Shown here: in pieces, positions 35,917 through 45,095 of the stretch
Layout: the number at the start of each line of letters is the position of its first letter
Numbering within the stretch: position 1 is the stretch's first letter
From: Paenibacillus sinopodophylli
GTDB taxonomy: Bacteria > Bacillota > Bacilli > Paenibacillales > Paenibacillaceae
Direction: 5' to 3'
Length of the DNA: 64,000 nt
NCBI RefSeq assembly: GCF_005930355.1
Contig: NZ_VDBO01000004.1
Location: 289,923 to 353,922, forward strand
The notes under the pieces: generated by a model
Told to the model about the DNA's origin: nothing
Database searches by the model: none
Seen by the model: the letters and a program-made list of their open reading frames with translations, nothing else
Position numbers and translations under genes: made by a program

Positions 35917-36141
35917 ATGAAAGCATATACGTTCTCGTTTATCTTTTCAGCAATATGGCTGATTGCTGTTTTTCACTTCTTCTCAGACTACTATTGGTAC
36001 CGTTTATTAGCTGTAGAGAAGTGGGGATTTATTACTGTGAATGTCATTACGTTATTTCCTGTGATTATAGCGCTCATTATAGCGGATCGTCTGCAAACTA
36101 CCGATCAGCCTGCCGACTCCGAGCAGAACAATAAAAAATAG
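35917..36141 (+). CDS. Small two-TM membrane protein, possibly germination-associated
   Basis: 74 residues from ATG 35917, six bases after CGGAGGT. Hydrophobic segments about 5-25 and 36-55, then a short polar tail (TTDQPADSEQNNKK). It is divergent from the ger operon. Small membrane proteins of two segments (GerD/YfkS types) are found with ger operons, but I cannot match this one. Confidence 0.6.
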   Translation: MKAYTFSFIFSAIWLIAVFHFFSDYYWYRLLAVEKWGFITVNVITLFPVIIALIIADRLQTTDQPADSEQNNKK

Positions 36142-36149
36142 GAGCAGCA

Positions 36150-37517
36150 CTAGGGCCGCTCCATGAATTTGCGCTCTAACAGTCCTTCGCCAGCATACGA
36201 CTGCAGCGGTGAAATTTCAATTTGGTCTAGCTTTCCCTCCTGTACCGCTATTCCAGCAGCCTTCAGCCATTTACTATGAAGCCTTAGTACAAGCTCACGC
36301 GCAGTTTGGGGGCTATCTTCTCCAGAACGATTTTTAACTGGAGCAAATTGCTCGTCGCGCTCTGTTTTCAGTACAGTTAACCCGCTTGCCATAGGAAACA
36401 AATCGAATATAAACCGCTCAAGTTTATAGGCATTGGGCTCAGCAGGCTGAACTCGCACCCCCTTATCGTCTATGTATTCCATTCGCTTGGATGCAACATG
36501 ATAAACAAGATCGCTATCAGCATGCTGCTCAATAAAATCCAACTGGAATGCATGGATTGAAATATTGCCTAGATGATATTCCAACTGCCCGTCCTTGCTT
36601 CGAGCACGCTTAACATCTTCTGAAATTTCGGTATACTCTACTACGGCCGGTTGTCCATTCTTCGTACATACGATGCCGATCTTCTCATTCGGATCATGCT
36701 TCTCAATCACCTTAGTCGCAATCGGATTAGCATGTGCAGCGGCTACGCCGAGAAAATCCGGATCGGCAACCTTAATGAGCGCATTATCTACGTTATAATA
36801 AAACAGCCATTCCACTCCTCGCTGCTTCATATCTTCAATAACCCCTGATTTCCTCATCGAAGCAAAACACTCCCCTGGACCACTTGGTGCAAGCAAAAGC
36901 TTTCCTTCCTCTGCAAACAGCAGCTTCCCGTCATGATCAAGTACAGGCATCGTTTGCTGACTGAAGAAGACAATATCAGCTGCCGTATATCCGAAATAAT
37001 CTGCCGCCTGAAAAAACGTCTCCGTTGCTTTATGGTTCACGGGGCTTGTCATCACATACCATGGAATATTCCGACCAGCGCGCTTCGATAGATAGAGCAG
37101 ACGCTCTGCTTGCAGTTGAAACAAAGACTTCCCAGATGGAAGACCAATATCGATGGTCCCCTTAGGTCCTGAGGACCCAAGTCTGCTGCCTTGGCCTCCC
37201 GCTACGACAACAGCACCCACTTTCCCGCTGCGCAGCAGGGCCCAGCCAAGTTCACCATAGGCTTGCTGCTGCTTCTCGTCATAATCGTTCCAATTCTCAT
37301 AAGCAATCGGCGCAATACGTTCCGTTCCCAACGTTCCCACCGCTCGCGGATCTTTGTGCCTATCAATGGCCCGGAACAATGTCTCGAACTCGATTTGAGC
37401 GATTTGGGCAGCGAGCTTCTGCTGTGCTTGTACGGGTAATTGCTCCAGTCGCTCTATAACATGCTCTTGCCTGTAGGCGAGCAGCACATTCTTCACTTGT
37501 TCTAAGCTAAGCTCCAT
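36150..37517 (-). CDS. Eukaryotic-type UDP-sugar pyrophosphorylase (UAP1/UDPGP family)
   Basis: 455 residues from ATG 37517 (GTG 37520 also possible; GGAGGGAG upstream). Makes a UDP-sugar from UTP and a sugar 1-phosphate. Nucleotide-binding loop VVAGGQGSRLG, SSGPKGTIDIGLPSGKSLF and QLQAERLLYL near 105-145 are nearly those of eukaryotic UDP-N-acetylglucosamine pyrophosphorylase; YNVDNALIKVADPDFLG and EYTEIS also fit. It is unrelated in sequence to bacterial GlmU or GalU. Which sugar it uses (GlcNAc, GalNAc or Glc) cannot be told. It follows directly on the LysR gene, stop and start being two bases apart. Confidence 0.88.
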   Translation of the reverse strand: MELSLEQVKNVLLAYRQEHVIERLEQLPVQAQQKLAAQIAQIEFETLFRAIDRHKDPRAVGTLGTERIAPIAYENWNDYDEKQQQAYGELGWALLRSGKVGAVVVAGGQGSRLGSSGPKGTIDIGLPSGKSLFQLQAERLLYLSKRAGRNIPWYVMTSPVNHKATETFFQAADYFGYTAADIVFFSQQTMPVLDHDGKLLFAEEGKLLLAPSGPGECFASMRKSGVIEDMKQRGVEWLFYYNVDNALIKVADPDFLGVAAAHANPIATKVIEKHDPNEKIGIVCTKNGQPAVVEYTEISEDVKRARSKDGQLEYHLGNISIHAFQLDFIEQHADSDLVYHVASKRMEYIDDKGVRVQPAEPNAYKLERFIFDLFPMASGLTVLKTERDEQFAPVKNRSGEDSPQTARELVLRLHSKWLKAAGIAVQEGKLDQIEISPLQSYAGEGLLERKFMERP

Positions 37518-37519
37518 CA

Positions 37520-38428
37520 CTACACTCCCTCCTGCTTTCCCATTCGAAAGCTTTCAATGAATTGCTGCGCCCTCTGAGGCAAATAATGATCTCTCAGCCA
37601 GAGAATGCCGACATCGGATTGAAAATCTGCATCCTCGATTGCGAGCATTTTGACGACGGTGCTCGGGAAGGATGACATAACCGATTTCGGAAATACCGTA
37701 GCACCAATCCCTCCCGCGATAAGCGACATAATAATTGCAACACTGGAGCATTCGCATATAATATTAGGCTCGAACCCATGCCGCTTGCATTCATTCACGA
37801 CTTGCTCATGCATGCGCGTTGTTCGATCCGTCTTCAGCGTTAGAAACGGAAACTGCGCCAGTTCTTTCATGCATAGGGATTGCTTGCCCTCATACGAAGG
37901 CCATGAGCTAGGAATGACAGCCACGAATGGATCTGATGGCAGAGACAATACCGAATACTGCTGAGGATGCTTTTGCGACTCAAACGGCAGCCTTGCGACA
38001 ATCAGATCAATCGCTCGCTTCTCAAGCTGCTCACCCAAGTAAAAGTGGTCGCCCTCCGATATTTTGAATGTGACCTGGGGATACTTCTCTCTAAACAGCT
38101 CGATTCGCTTAGGCAGCAAGGAAATGCAAGAAACGACCGATCCGATTGATAGTACGCCGTGAATACCCTCCTCCAATCCCTTCACTTCACGCAGAGACTC
38201 GTCGAATTGAAGCAGCAGCGATTCCGCCTTCTGCTTCAGCAGCGCTCCCGCATCGGTCAGCATCAGCCCTTTCCCGTTACGATCGAACAGCTTGACCCCA
38301 AGCTCCTCCTCCATTAATTTGAGCTGACGGCTCAGCGGCGGCTGCTCCATATTGAGCACCTTGGCAGCACGCGTAACCTGTCCTTCTTGTGCTATAGTTA
38401 AGAAGTATTTTAATTGACGCATGTCCAT
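37520..38428 (-). CDS. LysR-family transcriptional regulator
   Basis: 302 residues from ATG 38428, eight bases after GGAG; the frame is open to GTG 38437. N-terminal HTH (MRQLKYFLTIAQEGQVTRAAKVLNMEQPPLSRQL, spread over 3-37) and effector domain (about 90-295) of type-2 periplasmic binding fold. It is divergent from the branched-chain aminotransferase gene and upstream of the UDP-sugar pyrophosphorylase gene. Confidence 0.92.
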   Translation of the reverse strand: MDMRQLKYFLTIAQEGQVTRAAKVLNMEQPPLSRQLKLMEEELGVKLFDRNGKGLMLTDAGALLKQKAESLLLQFDESLREVKGLEEGIHGVLSIGSVVSCISLLPKRIELFREKYPQVTFKISEGDHFYLGEQLEKRAIDLIVARLPFESQKHPQQYSVLSLPSDPFVAVIPSSWPSYEGKQSLCMKELAQFPFLTLKTDRTTRMHEQVVNECKRHGFEPNIICECSSVAIIMSLIAGGIGATVFPKSVMSSFPSTVVKMLAIEDADFQSDVGILWLRDHYLPQRAQQFIESFRMGKQEGV

Positions 38429-38479
38429 ATCGATCACTCCGTTCCTCTATACCCAAAAGGTATGGACCTTCAATAAAAT

Positions 38480-38498
38480 AGATATTTTAAATATATCT
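38480..38498. promoter_or_regulatory. Candidate LysR operator in the lysR-ilvE intergenic region
   Basis: AGATAT (38480-38485) and ATATCT (38493-38498) are inverted arms, seven bp apart, in an AT-rich stretch. The size and place suit a LysR-type site or a shared promoter. Confidence 0.45.
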
Positions 38499-38547
38499 TA
38501 TGAAGTGTTAGCATTCAATTATCGATCAACTAAGGGAGATGGGCCAA

Positions 38548-39630
38548 TTGCTTCAATCATTGGAAATCGAGTTAACCAGCAACAAGAAACAGCAGCCAGC
38601 AGCAGACCAGTTAGGATTCGGAAATCATTTCACGGATCATATGTTTATTATGGATTATTCGACGGACAATGGCTGGCATAAGCCGCGCATCCAGCCTTAC
38701 CAACCGATCGTGTTAGACCCCGCAGCCAAGGTTTTCCATTATGGACAAACGATATTTGAGGGCTTGAAAGCGTATAAAACGGACGATGGCCGTGTGCTGC
38801 TGTTCAGACCTCAAAAAAACATACAAAGAATGAATCGCTCCAACGAACGTCTGAGCGTACCTGAGCTGAATATCGACGATGTCATTGAAGCTTTGAAACA
38901 GCTCATTGCCGTTGATAAGGATTGGATTCCAACAGCTCCTAGCACATCACTGTACATTCGTCCCTTCATTATTGCAACACAGCCGCAGCTTGGCGTAGCG
39001 CCATCTACACATTACCAATTTATCATCATCATGTCGCCCGTTGGCGCTTATTATACGGAAGGCGTCAACCCTGTCAAAATCTACGTAGAGTCAGAGTATG
39101 TGCGTTCGGTTAAAGGCGGCGTCGGCGAAGCGAAGACTGCTGGAAATTATGCCGCAGGTCTGAAAGCACAGGAGCTTGCCAAGGAGAAAGGCTATTCCCA
39201 GGTACTCTGGCTTGATGGGGTGCATCGCAAATATATCGAGGAAGTCGGCAGTATGAACGTTTTCTTCAAGCTGAACGGCGTCGTTCATACGCCTGCACTT
39301 AACGGCAGCATTCTTGATGGAGTTACACGTAACTCCATCATTCAATTACTCCGTCACTGGAACATTGAAGTAGTTGAGCGCCCTATTACGATTGAAGAGC
39401 TATACGAGGCTGGTCAAAACGGTTCACTGGAGGAAGCCTTCGGCACAGGAACGGCAGCCGTTATCTCACCGATCGGCGAGCTGAACTGGCAAGGCGACGT
39501 ACTCGTTATCAACAATGGCGAGACCGGTGAGCTATCCAAGAAGCTCTATGATACATTAACCGGCATCCAAATGGGCAAGCTGGAGGACCCGCTAGGCTGG
39601 ATGGTTGAAGCGACACCCGTTAACGTTTAA
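38548..39630 (+). CDS. ilvE: Branched-chain amino acid aminotransferase
   Basis: Interconverts Leu/Ile/Val and their keto acids, fold-type IV PLP enzyme. About 360 residues. Landmarks: FHYGQTIFEGLKAYK, RPFIIATQPQLGV, GGVGEAKTAGNYAAGL with the PLP lysine, and GSMNVFF, as in BCAT of the type-II branch. AAGGGAG (38533-38539) fits TTG 38548 with about nine bases; ATG 38539 would be within that site, so TTG is preferred although ATG is possible. Single gene followed by a terminator. Confidence 0.92.
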   Translation: MLQSLEIELTSNKKQQPAADQLGFGNHFTDHMFIMDYSTDNGWHKPRIQPYQPIVLDPAAKVFHYGQTIFEGLKAYKTDDGRVLLFRPQKNIQRMNRSNERLSVPELNIDDVIEALKQLIAVDKDWIPTAPSTSLYIRPFIIATQPQLGVAPSTHYQFIIIMSPVGAYYTEGVNPVKIYVESEYVRSVKGGVGEAKTAGNYAAGLKAQELAKEKGYSQVLWLDGVHRKYIEEVGSMNVFFKLNGVVHTPALNGSILDGVTRNSIIQLLRHWNIEVVERPITIEELYEAGQNGSLEEAFGTGTAAVISPIGELNWQGDVLVINNGETGELSKKLYDTLTGIQMGKLEDPLGWMVEATPVNV

Positions 39631-39669
39631 TGGTTATTTAGCAATTACACGAAAAATAGTCTCACAAGT

Positions 39670-39736
39670 AAAATACCGCTGTCTCTTAGTTAATCTTCCG
39701 CTTAGGAAGCTTGCTAAGCAGACAACGGTATTTTTT
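39670..39736 (+). terminator. Terminator after ilvE
   Basis: AAATACCG plus TGTCT pairs with AGACA plus CGGTATTT across a long loop that contains a smaller CTTCC-type hairpin; a T run follows. Confidence 0.75.
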
Positions 39737-39852
39737 CGTCTGATTACCTATTGCAGCAATCGCGCCTGAATTGTGTTCAGATTCCATTTAGATCGATCTT
39801 GTAAGATCAGTAATTGACTACAAGTTGGAACATGATAAGGAGGAAACTGAAC

Positions 39853-42800
39853 TTGTATAAACGCCTATTAAGTCTGGTGCTATTGTCTTGTATTCTCTTA
39901 ACCTTAGTATCTCCTGGGACTTCTGCTGCTTCACTGACTTCTAACGAGCCTGCGGCAGCCCAAACAACTGCGAAGTCCGTGCCTCAAAGCTTGTTTCAAG
40001 ACGTGGCACCTTCGGCTTGGTCCTACGACGCGGTCGCTTATGTCAAGCAGAATGGCCTATTCAGCGGTACAAGCAACGATCTATTCTCACCGGACGCTCC
40101 TATGAGTCGTGCCATGTATGTTACTGTACTTGGTCGAATCGCCAAAGTCGATTCAAATCAATACAAAACTTCCGCATTTAAAGATGTGCAGCCGGATGCT
40201 TGGTACGCGCCTTATGTGCAATGGGCAACCGAAAATGGCATTACAAGTGGAACCGGCAGCAGCAAATTTTCACCGGACACTGCTATTTCGAGAGAGCAGA
40301 TGGCCGTGCTGACATGGAAGTATTTTGAAAGTGATCGTATTCCCTATCAAACAACTGTAAGTACATCCAAGCCGTACGATCTATCCGACATTTCTCCATG
40401 GGCGGTTGATGCGACAGTAAAGCTGTGGCAGGCCGGTTTGTTTAACGGAGATGCAAACGGCAATTTTGAGCCGAATGCAAAGGCGACTCGCGCTGAAGCG
40501 GCTGCGCTTTTTATGCGTACGGACAAAGTCGCGAAGGCAAGCAACAGCATAACCTATACGGTTGCATTTGACTCGAACGGCGGCTCGCCGATCGACAGCT
40601 TGAGTCTAAACCGAGGCGATTCGCTGAATCAGCTTCCACTCGCATTCAAGGAGGGCTCCATTTTCAATGGCTGGTATAAAGATCGTACATTTACTCAGCC
40701 GGTAATGAAACATGATACTGTCAAAAGCGACATGACTTTGTATGCTAATTATATTGCATCGCTTGATGCTGCTGTGAAATCCACACCGAATACATACGCA
40801 ATGGAGCAGGCGCCAAACTTTAAGATCGCTGTGAAAGATTCGTCAGGTAAAATGACGGCAGCGGCCGTTCAAGCAGCCATGACCTTCACATCTCCATCCA
40901 ATCCTGATTTTGCAGGAATAACGGTAGCTGGCTCGAACGGCAGCTTTACTGTAGCCGCAAAAAATGGTGTATTCGAAGAGGGCAGCACCTACCAAATCAC
41001 TTTGAATGATGCAAGCCTTACTTTCACAGGCAAAGACTCAACAACCAAAAATTATATTTTTAGTATTGCGAAACAAGAGGTCCTGCGGCTGCCTCTAAAT
41101 CCTTACCTGATTTATGTGAAATTTTCTGATATTTCTCAGATGAACCAGAATGGCGTATCTGTCGCTACCCCTTCGATCGCTGTCATGAGCGCGAACGTTA
41201 GTGGTGGAGCCGGGTCAAGCCCGTCTCCTGTTGCGAGCGGCACCTTTCGATATGACGGAAATACGCGCTTGAAAGTGGGCGATACCGTCTCCGTTTATGA
41301 AGGAACCCGTCCTGATCTGCGCACATTGCATACTTCCGATGATGGGGATATCGCCTATATAGCGATTACTGCGATCAAAGGGGATATCTATTCCTATACA
41401 GGCGCAAACCCGATGAATGTGCTGCTTAAACCGAACGTGCTGCCGGTCGACCCTGCGTCGGACACCGACGGAGACAAAACGAACCGTTCCATTACGGTCG
41501 CTCCAGCGTCGATGGATTACTCTGATGCCAAATATGCGCCGATGGGTCTTCATGCTGCTACCGTTGCTAGAGTCGGGGACTACCTCGCGCTCGTCAATAT
41601 GCGGACGGGAGCCTCTTCAGGCTACGGGAAAGTGACGTCCGTCTCGAGCTTAGGGAATCAGTATGTCATTACGTATTCCGATGCGTCACAAGACGACATT
41701 ACTCACGCTCTGGATTTTTATAAGCAGGAAACGATTAACGGAGCCGATCTATTGTCGCAAGCCGAGATCACTGCTCTGGAGAATCAAATCAAGCGGCAAG
41801 CGTTGGCCAGCGGATTTGTCGATAAAGCTGCAAACCAATTGTCAACTGCGGCTTTGCAGACCGACAGCTTCAAAAGGCTGAGCGCAGCCAGTGCACCAAC
41901 AGCCATGCTGAATAGCAAGAAACCGGAGGTCCGTACCCTCTCCACGGTATCTGGAGAAGAGACTGCGGATGTCACCCTGCATAACCTGCAGGTTTCAGCA
42001 AACGCAGGCACGACGTTATCCCATTTCAAGGAAAAGTCTGGTATCCGTCTTAATCTGGCGGTTTCAAGCGATATTCAAGTTTCGACAGGCGGGGAAAATG
42101 ATATCCTTATCCATATGAACGCTGCATTTACGGAAGAAATATCCTTGAGCGTTGGTGTGAACGGCAGCACGGTTTGGGGATATATCGATCTGGGACTTTT
42201 CGATCTCCCGTATCCTAAGGATTATCAAGCAAGTGCCAACTTGGACGCCTTCACGTTTACGAGTATTGACGCTTCTGCGCAGATCGGCACTGTAGCAGCG
42301 GATACTCCGCTTAACGCTTACGCGAATATCTGGAATAATGCCAAAAACAAAGTAGACATCAAGGCACAGCTGAAAGCGGTTCTGGAGCAGACCCCTTCCA
42401 CAACGGCTGCGGTAAACGCCAGTACATTAGTGGAAAGCTATCAAGCCATGCTTGAGAACGAGACAGATTGGGTTGATCTAGTCGAAGAAGAAATCTTTGA
42501 ATATGACAAACATTTGTTAATGGGTCTCCTTCATATCAACTTTAAAGGAAATTTTGTCATCAGCATGAATCCGAATATTGCCTTGGGAATCGGCTTCAGC
42601 TATGAATCCGGGAAGAGATATACAGCCAGCTTTAAGCTCAGCGAAGGATCGCCTTCTTTCGGCACGGTCGATTTGCCAGGCGACGGCACCTATGATTTCT
42701 ATTTCTATGTAATGGGGACGCTGGGGTTAAAGGCTGGGATTCGTCTCGACCTGGCAGCAGGCTTGTTCCATGTCGAATTAGACAGTGTCGGGATCACCGC

Positions 42801-44994
42801 AGAGGGCGGCGCCTATCTCCAGCTCTACGGGTATTTCTATTACGAGGTCTCCTCTTCAGCACAGGCAAAAACGTTAGGAGCACTGGTTCTGGAGATTGGT
42901 ATGTATGTGGAGGCAGAGTGGGGGGCGCAGATTTTCGGCGGGTCAATCTCCTATTCCGATCCCTTTTATAGTGAGTACTGGCCTCTTTATCGAGCCGGCA
43001 CGCCAAATGGTCATTTCATCGATTTCGCCTATGAAGAACAAGAAGCGCCATCCTTTGTCGCCTTTGAGGAGAAAAGCTTCCCATCGATCGATGACGCCTT
43101 TAAACTGAAAGATTTGAATTTGATAACGGGTGAAATCATTACAGGTAAAGATCGTCCACAGCATTACACAATCACTTTTAATAACAATAAATTCACGTAC
43201 AATCCGAATACATCCCGTGTAACGGTATCGCCAGCAGCTACGGACGAGATTCTAACCGGCAGGATGACCGTAACGTGGAAGGGCTCCAATACGGGGTTGA
43301 ATTCCCTCCCCTTCTCACGCAATGTTAACTTGACCTGGTACAAGAGCGGATACGGCTCTATCCAATTAAATGCTAATGTTCTAGTAACTGACGAAATACA
43401 AATGTACAATTTCGGGCGGGTTGTACTGCCGGTCAACGCATCTGTTAAGAAAGAAAACAGATTAACAAAAGTGCCCAAAGTGACGGGGTTTACATTCAAG
43501 GGTTGGGCTTTGGATGCTGCAGGAACGAAGCCTTACATTATTCCTGACACTATGCCATCAGGAAATATGACGCTTTATGCGCAGTGGACACCGCACACCA
43601 ATATCCCCTACTTAGTCGACTACATTACGGTTGATCCCAATACAGGGGACCGCAGCACATGGAAAATGGATACCTTTTTCGGTAAAGCAGGAGATTCCGT
43701 TTCACCAGTGCCTATAAAAATTGAAGGCTATGATACACCGAAAGCACAGACGATTACGATAGCCGGAACCGGTTCAACGAAGCTGAGCTACGAATACCTG
43801 CCTGCCACGCGCAAAATGACTTTCTATGCCGATCCGGGCGGAGCCTCAATCGTTTATTCGGCTAGAGGCTATTCGCAGGTACACGCCAGTGCAGTACCAA
43901 GTTTCACCAAACCCGGCTACACCTTTGCTGGCTGGTCAAAGGCAATTCCGAGCACAATGCCGTCAAGCGACACCACTTACACAGCGACCTGGAAGGTAAG
44001 AACAGATATACCTTACCGTGTTTCGAACAGGCTGCAAGGACTCGGTAGCACTTCGCTTTACGTTGAAGCCGATACGGGAAGCTTCCAAGGGACTACCGGC
44101 GCACTGGCGGCGCCGGCGACCCAGCAGTATCCCGGATTTACCTATGACCATAGCACAGCGTATGACAGCAGCGGCAAAGCATTGGCAGCGAGTACAGTTG
44201 CAGCCGATGGAAGCCTCACGATTGTACGCTATTACACACGCAGCAGCTATAATTTGACGTTTGATGCAAAAGGAGGCACTGGCGGTGCCACCACCCGAGT
44301 TCAGTACGGTGCTGACATAAAGGCACCTACCACAACAAGGTCAGGCTGCTCCTTCAACGGTTGGTCTCCTGCGTTGGCAAGCACTATGCCTGCCCAAGAT
44401 ATCTCCTATTCCGCACTATGGAATTGTTCGACCCCCGCGCCTGCGCCGACACCGGTACCAACACCAGTACCGACACCGTCGCCAACACCAACACCGGTGC
44501 TTAGCGTTGCCAAATTGGTTCTGTCCAATACGAACGGGAATGTGAGCGTGGGCAGCGTTTCGGCTCCGAGCATGCTAACCGTAGCTCAGTTGTTGAGCGG
44601 GTTAACGGTATCACCGTACGCTTCCGCCCGAGTGTTGGAAGAAGACTTGACACCAGTCACCGATCAGAACTCTGACATCACGTCAAGTATGATCGTACGT
44701 GTTACTGCTCAAAATTCGTCTACAGCGGATTATGTTATTCTATACAACGACTTAACCTTGACCACGACATCACAAAGCTATCAAATTAATCCTGTCGCAG
44801 GTACGATTACCGTACCTTTGTATACGTACTATGGCACCTTTACACGTGATGTCGTCGGACCATTGAATGGAAGCTATACAGCTTATCATCAGGACAACAC
44901 AGAAATTACTCACGATAACCTGAGGAACACGGACCGACTAATCGTAACCGCGCAGGATGGTACTCAAAAGATGTATACCTTCGTCATCCAGTAA
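39853..44994 (+). CDS. Giant SLH-anchored surface protein with InlB-type repeats
   Basis: 1713 residues from TTG 39853, nine bases after AAGGAGG (39837-39843); the longer frame from 39814 runs through that site and is not used. Signal peptide (1-27, ending SAAS). Three SLH domains (about 47-98, 108-160, 175-222) bind pyruvylated wall polymer. One InlB B-type repeat (about 234-300) and three more in the C-terminal third (about 1187-1249, 1320-1381, 1467-1526), each ending like TLYAQW or TYTATW. The centre (about 300-1180) matches no family I know. A Pro-Thr linker (about 1527-1550) leads to a C-terminal beta domain. Likely an adhesin or S-layer-associated structural protein. A two-component system lies just downstream. 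Confidence 0.92.
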   Translation: MYKRLLSLVLLSCILLTLVSPGTSAASLTSNEPAAAQTTAKSVPQSLFQDVAPSAWSYDAVAYVKQNGLFSGTSNDLFSPDAPMSRAMYVTVLGRIAKVDSNQYKTSAFKDVQPDAWYAPYVQWATENGITSGTGSSKFSPDTAISREQMAVLTWKYFESDRIPYQTTVSTSKPYDLSDISPWAVDATVKLWQAGLFNGDANGNFEPNAKATRAEAAALFMRTDKVAKASNSITYTVAFDSNGGSPIDSLSLNRGDSLNQLPLAFKEGSIFNGWYKDRTFTQPVMKHDTVKSDMTLYANYIASLDAAVKSTPNTYAMEQAPNFKIAVKDSSGKMTAAAVQAAMTFTSPSNPDFAGITVAGSNGSFTVAAKNGVFEEGSTYQITLNDASLTFTGKDSTTKNYIFSIAKQEVLRLPLNPYLIYVKFSDISQMNQNGVSVATPSIAVMSANVSGGAGSSPSPVASGTFRYDGNTRLKVGDTVSVYEGTRPDLRTLHTSDDGDIAYIAITAIKGDIYSYTGANPMNVLLKPNVLPVDPASDTDGDKTNRSITVAPASMDYSDAKYAPMGLHAATVARVGDYLALVNMRTGASSGYGKVTSVSSLGNQYVITYSDASQDDITHALDFYKQETINGADLLSQAEITALENQIKRQALASGFVDKAANQLSTAALQTDSFKRLSAASAPTAMLNSKKPEVRTLSTVSGEETADVTLHNLQVSANAGTTLSHFKEKSGIRLNLAVSSDIQVSTGGENDILIHMNAAFTEEISLSVGVNGSTVWGYIDLGLFDLPYPKDYQASANLDAFTFTSIDASAQIGTVAADTPLNAYANIWNNAKNKVDIKAQLKAVLEQTPSTTAAVNASTLVESYQAMLENETDWVDLVEEEIFEYDKHLLMGLLHINFKGNFVISMNPNIALGIGFSYESGKRYTASFKLSEGSPSFGTVDLPGDGTYDFYFYVMGTLGLKAGIRLDLAAGLFHVELDSVGITAEGGAYLQLYGYFYYEVSSSAQAKTLGALVLEIGMYVEAEWGAQIFGGSISYSDPFYSEYWPLYRAGTPNGHFIDFAYEEQEAPSFVAFEEKSFPSIDDAFKLKDLNLITGEIITGKDRPQHYTITFNNNKFTYNPNTSRVTVSPAATDEILTGRMTVTWKGSNTGLNSLPFSRNVNLTWYKSGYGSIQLNANVLVTDEIQMYNFGRVVLPVNASVKKENRLTKVPKVTGFTFKGWALDAAGTKPYIIPDTMPSGNMTLYAQWTPHTNIPYLVDYITVDPNTGDRSTWKMDTFFGKAGDSVSPVPIKIEGYDTPKAQTITIAGTGSTKLSYEYLPATRKMTFYADPGGASIVYSARGYSQVHASAVPSFTKPGYTFAGWSKAIPSTMPSSDTTYTATWKVRTDIPYRVSNRLQGLGSTSLYVEADTGSFQGTTGALAAPATQQYPGFTYDHSTAYDSSGKALAASTVAADGSLTIVRYYTRSSYNLTFDAKGGTGGATTRVQYGADIKAPTTTRSGCSFNGWSPALASTMPAQDISYSALWNCSTPAPAPTPVPTPVPTPSPTPTPVLSVAKLVLSNTNGNVSVGSVSAPSMLTVAQLLSGLTVSPYASARVLEEDLTPVTDQNSDITSSMIVRVTAQNSSTADYVILYNDLTLTTTSQSYQINPVAGTITVPLYTYYGTFTRDVVGPLNGSYTAYHQDNTEITHDNLRNTDRLIVTAQDGTQKMYTFVIQ

Positions 44995-45021
44995 GTTTAT
45001 TAACGAACATGAGATATCACA

Positions 45022-45064
45022 ATGAACTCGCCCGCATCTGGTCACAGCATGCGGGCGAGTTCAT
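45022..45064. terminator. Bidirectional terminator between the giant surface protein and response regulator
   Basis: ATGAACTCGCCCGCAT (45022-45037) pairs perfectly with ATGCGGGCGAGTTCAT (45049-45064), 16 bp with an 11-base loop. Confidence 0.83.
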
Positions 45065-45095
45065 TTACGTATAGAAAAGGATATGAGCTAATGGC

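Noticed and set aside
44433..44500. Repeated ACACCGGTACCA-like units
   Set aside because: In-frame Pro-Thr-Val linker codons of the giant surface protein.
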